NCBI GenBank assembly: GCA_016215145.1
Contig: JACRLA010000128.1
Span: forward strand, 1 to 9,331
Length of the DNA: 9,331 nt
Direction of reading: 5' to 3'
DNA from: Chloroflexota bacterium
GTDB lineage: Bacteria > Chloroflexota > Anaerolineae > Anaerolineales > VGOW01
How positions within the stretch are numbered: the first letter of the stretch is position 1; each line of letters begins with the position of its first letter. The notes beneath the pieces were generated by a model. The model did not search any database. It was not told the origin of the DNA and worked only from the letters and a program-made list of their open reading frames with translations. Both the position numbers and the translations under genes were made by a program. Positions 5,887-9,331 of this stretch are shown piece after piece.

Positions 5887-6408
5887 TTACGAAACTTTAA
5901 TGTCGAAGTTTGCCACTAAAGTGTTTGAGGCGTTGAAAATTTGAATGTTGCGCCAATTGCTACCTTTGGACGAAGCCGATAGGACGGTTCTCCAACCGGT
6001 AGCACCGTTAATGCCATTAATGGTTTGAGGCGGAGCGGCGACTAAATTGGGACCGAAGAAGGCAACCTGAACATTGATGCCGTTGATCGGCACAATGATC
6101 TCAACACTACCCGCCAACGTTCCTTGTGAGTAAAGTAAAACAGTTGCGCCAACGGTGTTACTGCCGCCACCGGAAGTGTCAATACCCGGACGCGAAATTC
6201 CTTGTGCGCGTTCACGCACTTCATCTGCTGAGGGGGGACCACTCGGCTGAGTGGCAGTAGGTGCCGACGTAGGTGTAACTGGTGTGGGTGAATGAACGTA
6301 CCCAATATGTGTCGCAGTAGTGCGAAGAGGAAACATTAGACCCAACAACACCAGGATGATCGCGGCGAGTGACGCTAAAACTGCGGGATTTCGTAAAATT
6401 TTTGACAT
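5887..6408 (-). CDS. Small membrane-anchored or secreted protein with a Pro/Thr linker
   Basis: I do not recognise the family. The 173-residue protein has a basic N-terminus, one hydrophobic segment (9-27) acting as signal or anchor, a Pro/Thr-rich linker (39-60; PTPVTPTSAPTATQP), a short charged segment (DEVRERAQG, 62-70), a Gly-rich turn (79-83) and a C-terminal module (86-173). That module alternates hydrophobic residues with Gly/Asn turns (GATVLLYSQGTLAGSVEIIV) and looks like a small beta-sandwich. There are no cysteines and no recognisable active site. The ATG at 6408 is supported by AGAAGGA a few bases upstream. It is alone on its strand, shares a terminator with mutY and diverges from the membrane gene at 6501. 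The domain order (N-terminal anchor, linker, beta domain) parallels the nearby FecR protein on a smaller scale. Confidence 0.7.
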   Translation of the reverse strand: MSKILRNPAVLASLAAIILVLLGLMFPLRTTATHIGYVHSPTPVTPTSAPTATQPSGPPSADEVRERAQGISRPGIDTSGGGSNTVGATVLLYSQGTLAGSVEIIVPINGINVQVAFFGPNLVAAPPQTINGINGATGWRTVLSASSKGSNWRNIQIFNASNTLVANFDIKVS

Positions 6409-6422
6409 TTTCCTTCTCTCTC

Positions 6423-6449
6423 TCTTTGTCTTGATAAAGTTGACAAAGA
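6423..6449. promoter_or_regulatory. Operator-like dyad between divergent genes
   Basis: Two 8-bp arms, tctttgtc (6423-6430) and gacaaaga (6442-6449), are perfect inverted copies with centres 19 bp apart, close to two helical turns. The element lies between the ATG at 6408 (minus) and the ATG at 6501 (plus) and contains the -35-like sequences TTGATA and TTGACA. A dimeric regulator site is a reasonable guess; no regulator gene is nearby. Confidence 0.35.
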
Positions 6450-6458
6450 AGATACACT
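6431..6458 (+). promoter_or_regulatory. Promoter candidate for the membrane gene at 6501
   Basis: TTGATA (6431-6436), 16 bp and TACACT (6453-6458) would start transcription near 6465, about 36 nt before the ATG. A perfect TTGACA at 6440 lacks a good -10 box at the right distance. No Shine-Dalgarno precedes the ATG at 6501. Confidence 0.35.
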
Positions 6459-6500
6459 AAAATAGCGTTCCATTCAACCCCCCATTTTTCTCAACTTGCG

Positions 6501-7424
6501 ATGACACTCATTCACTCCTCATCTCGACAAGAACAACACGGTTCAACCGTCCTGATAATGATCCTTGTTTCAGCGATGTACTTATTCATCGCCTTTATCT
6601 ATATGCCAAGCGGATTCTATTGGAGTCCTGATACAGGGTATAAGCGCATCCAAGCCGACACTATCAATTTCTCTCCTTTTCCAAATTTTGCTATTCGCTA
6701 CACCGGACAGGAGATCGATCCCGATTTCAAATTTCTTCCTTTCGCGCAGATGTTTCACTTCGTCGGCAACGGTGAAGTGCGTCTCACGCAAACGCCGATC
6801 ATTGCCCTGCTTAGCAAACCGTTCATCATGATCATGGGAGAACGCGGTGAGATCGTCGTGCCATTGTTGGCGGGATTGATCAGCGTCTATTTCATCGGGT
6901 GGATCACCGAGCGATCTGGTTTCGGTCCGGCGTGGGCAGCGATGTTACTCGCTGCGCTTGGGACGCCATTGATTATTTACAGCACATTGTTCTGGGAACA
7001 CACACTGACTATCGCTTTAACTTTGGGCGCGATGATCTTGATGGAACGCGACATACTATCTGACAAACACTCCTTATTTGCCGGGATACTGATCGGCATT
7101 GTGGTGTGCGCGCGAAAAGAAATGATCTTCTTCGCCGTTATGCTGGCGGGTGTGATGACGTGGAAGATATTTGAAGAGGGTGAGTGGCGGTATTTGCGTG
7201 CGTGGCGCAGCGCAATGCTGTGGGGAATCGGCAACGCGATAGTGCTGGCAATTTACGAAGCGATCATCTTCGCCCAAAGCGGTTACTTGGTCCCGCCCGA
7301 ACTTCGCATCAACACGCCGCCGGAGTTCTCAGCGGATGACCGGCGTGTGGAACGACGGGAAGTTATACGGCATCATCGGCGTCAGCCCCTTCGTGATGTT
7401 GATCTTGATTCGCCGCACGGATGA
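6501..7424 (+). CDS. N-terminal part of a GT-C-like polytopic membrane protein (frame broken near its end)
   Basis: The product has a first membrane helix (17-36), a long extracytoplasmic loop with YWSPDTGYKRIQ (40-51) and about six more hydrophobic segments (about 104-113, 119-135, 142-162, 166-181, 191-203 and 207-221, then 238-258). The FWEHTLTIALTLGAMIL segment (164-180) and ARKE (204-207) after a hydrophobic helix resemble GT-C membrane glycosyltransferases that use lipid-linked sugars; an acidic residue in the first loop is the usual catalytic site, here perhaps D44. Substrate is unknown. From about residue 279 (nt 7335) the translation becomes Arg-rich and unlike a membrane protein (DDRRVERREVIRHHRRQ), while the expected membrane sequence continues in the next frame. 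The last 29 or so codons are therefore probably not native, and this is the front half of the gene continued at 7336-9156. Confidence 0.7.
   Translation: MTLIHSSSRQEQHGSTVLIMILVSAMYLFIAFIYMPSGFYWSPDTGYKRIQADTINFSPFPNFAIRYTGQEIDPDFKFLPFAQMFHFVGNGEVRLTQTPIIALLSKPFIMIMGERGEIVVPLLAGLISVYFIGWITERSGFGPAWAAMLLAALGTPLIIYSTLFWEHTLTIALTLGAMILMERDILSDKHSLFAGILIGIVVCARKEMIFFAVMLAGVMTWKIFEEGEWRYLRAWRSAMLWGIGNAIVLAIYEAIIFAQSGYLVPPELRINTPPEFSADDRRVERREVIRHHRRQPLRDVDLDSPHG
7326..7345 (+). other. Probable frameshift joining the two membrane-protein frames
   Basis: Upstream the frame ends sensibly at PPEFSA (codons 7317-7334). One base later the next frame gives MTGVWNDGKLYGIIGVSPF, a normal continuation for this type of protein. 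Dropping a single G from gcgg (7332-7335) reads EFSAMTGVWNDG without a break, giving one protein of about 884 residues. There is no homopolymer or obvious slippery heptamer, so an assembly error or a real single-base mutation is more likely than programmed frameshifting. A GGAG at 7322-7325, 10 nt before the ATG at 7336, could permit reinitiation. Confidence 0.65.
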
Positions 7425-9156
7425 TTCGCGCGACACACAACGGCGCGCGCGCGATCTCACCGTGTTAATCGTCGGTTACTTTGTGCTGGCGATGTTGGGG
7501 CGCGCGCTTTTTAAACGCGATGAAGTTCCCACCACCGGTCCCGAATGGGGACTGCGTTATTTTTTGATCGTCTTTGTGTTGGCTGTGCCACTAGCGGTTC
7601 GCGTTCTAAGGTATTTACAAATGGAAGGTGAAAGATCGTTGGCGGCGCGAGTACAGATGATCGTCGGTTTGGGGTTGATCGGTGTAAGCATCTTAATCGA
7701 AATGAGAGGCGTGCAAACCATTCGCGCCGTTGGCGAACAAAACATACAACATAAAGCAGCATTGTTGGCGCTACCCGATACACTCATCGTCACTAACGAT
7801 CAATGGCTGGCGCCACATACACCCGCGCTCTTGTTGTCAAGAGAACTGTACAAGACCGATACATTAGATGATCTGCGCCAATGGACTGCCGCCGCCCGTG
7901 CGCGAGGCGTAAAGCAATTTACTTACGTTAGCGCGACTCTTCTTAACGACGAGTCTTTGAAATTTATTTCGCCACTTGATTCGGATGTGCGCGTAACCGA
8001 GATCAGTTTTGTCAACGCGGGCAGCATCACCTTCCCTGAGGCGGCGCGCATGGCAACGCGACTCGAAATTGTCCCCAGCACTACTCCACGACCCAACGCC
8101 GATTACAAACTCTCGCTCGTCGAAAGCGGTTTGATCTCTCCCACATATCTCGCGCACGCCAACGATGGCACAGGGCGATTGTTCGTCGCCGAGAAACCCG
8201 GACGCATTCGCATCATCAAGAACAACAAACTTCTACCCGAACCTTTCTTAGATATCTCGTCGCTGGTCAATAGTGATGGACGCGATCAAGGATTGTTGAG
8301 TCTCGCTTTCGCACCCGATTACAAGACGAGCGGATTCTTGTGGGTGTATTACAGCGATCACAACGGTGATGCCGCCATTGCCCGCTACACCGTTTCACCC
8401 AATCCTGATGCCGCCGATCCCGCCAGCGGCAAGATCATCCTCACCATGCCACATTCCAACGTAATTCATTACGCCGGTCAGTTGCACTTCGGCGCAGAGG
8501 GCTACCTCTACATCTCCACCGGCGACAACGATACGCCGACTGTCTCACAACAATTGAACTCGCTGCTTGGAAAAATTTTGCGAATTGACGCGCGCGATCC
8601 TTTGACACCCTACCGCATCCCTCCCGACAACCCATATTTAAATCAAGCAAATGCCCGCCCCGAGATTTGGGCTTACGGGTTGCGAAACCCGTGGCGTTTT
8701 AGTTTTGATCGCGCCACGCACGATCTCTACATCGCCGATGTCGGCGATCAAGAATACGAAGAGATCAATGTGCAACTTCAAAACAGTAAAGGCGGACAAA
8801 ACTATGGTTGGAATGTTTACGAAGGGTTGCATCCGCGCAATACTGTAACTGTTAACATCACACCACCCGTGATCGAGATCGCTCACAAAGAGGCGGGGAT
8901 GTGCGCCATTGTGGGGGGTTATGTATATCGCGGCAAAGCCATTCCGGCACTACAGGGAAATTATTTGTTTGGCGATTTCTGTTCGGGGCAGCTATGGACT
9001 GTGCGCCGCATCAATGAAAATACTTGGCAAAAACAAAAGATTGATGCCGTGTCGCATTTAGTCTTGCTCAGTTCTTTTGGGGAAGATGAAAACGGCGAGC
9101 TATATTTAATAGATATTCAATTAGGGGCGGTGTATCAACTCATCCCGAACAAATAG
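7336..9156 (+). CDS. Continuation of the membrane protein fused to a PQQ-type glucose/sorbosone dehydrogenase domain
   Basis: The 606-residue frame begins with four more membrane helices (about 11-26, 41-57, 74-92 and 107-122), completing the protein started at 6501. A soluble stretch follows (130-250; ALPDTLIVTNDQWLAP, then RARGVKQFTYVSA), resembling the C-terminal extracytoplasmic part of GT-C proteins. Residues 257-606 form a complete GSDH-type six-bladed propeller: SPTYLAHANDGTGRLFVAEK (268-287), IHYAGQLHFGAEGYLYISTG (377-396), LLGKILRID (410-418), WAYGLRNPWRFSFD (445-458), DVGDQEYEEIN (468-478), NYGWNVYEG (489-497) and a closing LFGDFCSGQLW. His378 aligns with the catalytic His and Arg450 with the cofactor Arg of soluble glucose dehydrogenases, but the usual N-H-N-G-G is here I-H-Y-A-G, so activity is uncertain. 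Likely role: oxidation of an aldose or another propeller function outside the membrane. The ATG at 7336 may not be a native start. Confidence 0.8.
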   Translation: MTGVWNDGKLYGIIGVSPFVMLILIRRTDDSRDTQRRARDLTVLIVGYFVLAMLGRALFKRDEVPTTGPEWGLRYFLIVFVLAVPLAVRVLRYLQMEGERSLAARVQMIVGLGLIGVSILIEMRGVQTIRAVGEQNIQHKAALLALPDTLIVTNDQWLAPHTPALLLSRELYKTDTLDDLRQWTAAARARGVKQFTYVSATLLNDESLKFISPLDSDVRVTEISFVNAGSITFPEAARMATRLEIVPSTTPRPNADYKLSLVESGLISPTYLAHANDGTGRLFVAEKPGRIRIIKNNKLLPEPFLDISSLVNSDGRDQGLLSLAFAPDYKTSGFLWVYYSDHNGDAAIARYTVSPNPDAADPASGKIILTMPHSNVIHYAGQLHFGAEGYLYISTGDNDTPTVSQQLNSLLGKILRIDARDPLTPYRIPPDNPYLNQANARPEIWAYGLRNPWRFSFDRATHDLYIADVGDQEYEEINVQLQNSKGGQNYGWNVYEGLHPRNTVTVNITPPVIEIAHKEAGMCAIVGGYVYRGKAIPALQGNYLFGDFCSGQLWTVRRINENTWQKQKIDAVSHLVLLSSFGEDENGELYLIDIQLGAVYQLIPNK

Positions 9157-9164
9157 AACGGTGG

Positions 9165-9331
9165 CTAAGGGCAGTTGTGTGTGGCGATCCATGTTTGACG
9201 TTTTTCGCTAGAAAAGAGTCCCGAAGTTACGATAATACGAGTGCCAATTACATTGGCGATAGGTGATAGACGTGGGGCGGGTAACGCCGGAAGGGTTGCC
9301 CAGCTATTCTGAATCGGATCGTATTCCAATA
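9165..9331 (-). CDS. 3' end of a Kelch-repeat protein (runs off the right edge)
   Basis: Read on the minus strand from the right edge, a frame gives 54 residues before a TAG at 9167-9165. It contains YDPIQNSWATLPALPAPR, then NVIGTRIIVTSG. This is the Kelch pattern: Y-D-P-x4-W-x-x-L-P-x-x-P-x-x-R, then a hydrophobic strand and a near-GG end, one blade of a beta-propeller. The final blade appears to close with TWIATHNCP at the C-terminus. Kelch propellers in bacteria are often secreted or surface proteins; the rest lies outside the window. Only 8 bp separate its stop from that of the convergent dehydrogenase fusion, with no hairpin between them. Confidence 0.72.
   Translation of the reverse strand, partial: LEYDPIQNSWATLPALPAPRLSPIANVIGTRIIVTSGLFSSEKRQTWIATHNCP

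Noticed and set aside
7326..7345. Programmed ribosomal frameshift site
   Set aside because: No slippery heptamer, homopolymer or clear downstream pseudoknot was seen; a simple one-base insertion explains the data better.
7338..7424. Arg-rich C-terminus of the 6501-7424 frame as a native tail
   Set aside because: The same DNA in the next frame encodes a convincing membrane helix that continues into a long conserved protein, so the Arg-rich tail is most likely a frameshift product.

Overview
The window looks like chromosomal DNA of a monoderm environmental bacterium, most likely Chloroflexota (Anaerolineae-like). This is inferred from style, not from a marker gene. The clues are extracytoplasmic proteins with long Ser/Thr/Pro linkers, an intergenic array of degenerate heptamers of the GCGTATT type, a FecR-domain protein with no sigma-factor partner, and moderate GC content. 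There is no rRNA, tRNA, CRISPR array, insertion sequence or phage gene.

Layout. At 1-33 the first 11 codons of a minus-strand gene leave the left edge. Positions 62-225 hold a 7-bp-periodic repeat array whose two arms face each other. Then come a YacP/Rae1-like NYN-domain ribonuclease (277-732, +), a strong shared terminator hairpin (742-774), and a small DUF4177-like protein (790-1110, -) with its own promoter and Shine-Dalgarno. A second strong hairpin (1195-1226) separates that gene from a minus-strand pair read from about 4658 down to 1236. The pair is a secreted FecR-domain protein (3999-4586), then, after 6 nt, a 918-residue secreted protein with a 155-residue Ser/Thr/Pro stalk, a right-handed beta-helix built of about 50-54-residue repeats, a Gly6 hinge and an unrecognised C-terminal domain (1236-3992).

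A divergent promoter region (4587-4758) separates this pair from mutY (4759-5856, +), an intact A/G mismatch adenine glycosylase. The mutY stop codon sits in the loop of a bidirectional terminator shared with a convergent small anchored exoprotein (5887-6408, -). After an intergenic region with an operator-like dyad, a large plus-strand membrane gene follows. It encodes a GT-C-like polytopic protein whose reading frame breaks near 7332-7340 (6501-7424, then 7336-9156). Its C-terminal half continues in frame into a PQQ-type glucose/sorbosone dehydrogenase beta-propeller. Eight bases later the convergent 3' end of a Kelch-repeat gene (9165-9331, -) runs off the right edge.

How the genes fit together. 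mutY and the NYN nuclease are housekeeping genes (DNA repair, mRNA decay). Most of the rest is cell-surface material: a FecR plus beta-helix pair, a small anchored exoprotein and a membrane glycosyltransferase-like protein fused to an extracytoplasmic sugar dehydrogenase. The most unusual items are the FecR/beta-helix pair, the GT-C/sugar-dehydrogenase fusion with its frame break, and the inverted heptamer array. None of these is proven to be a new system from sequence alone.
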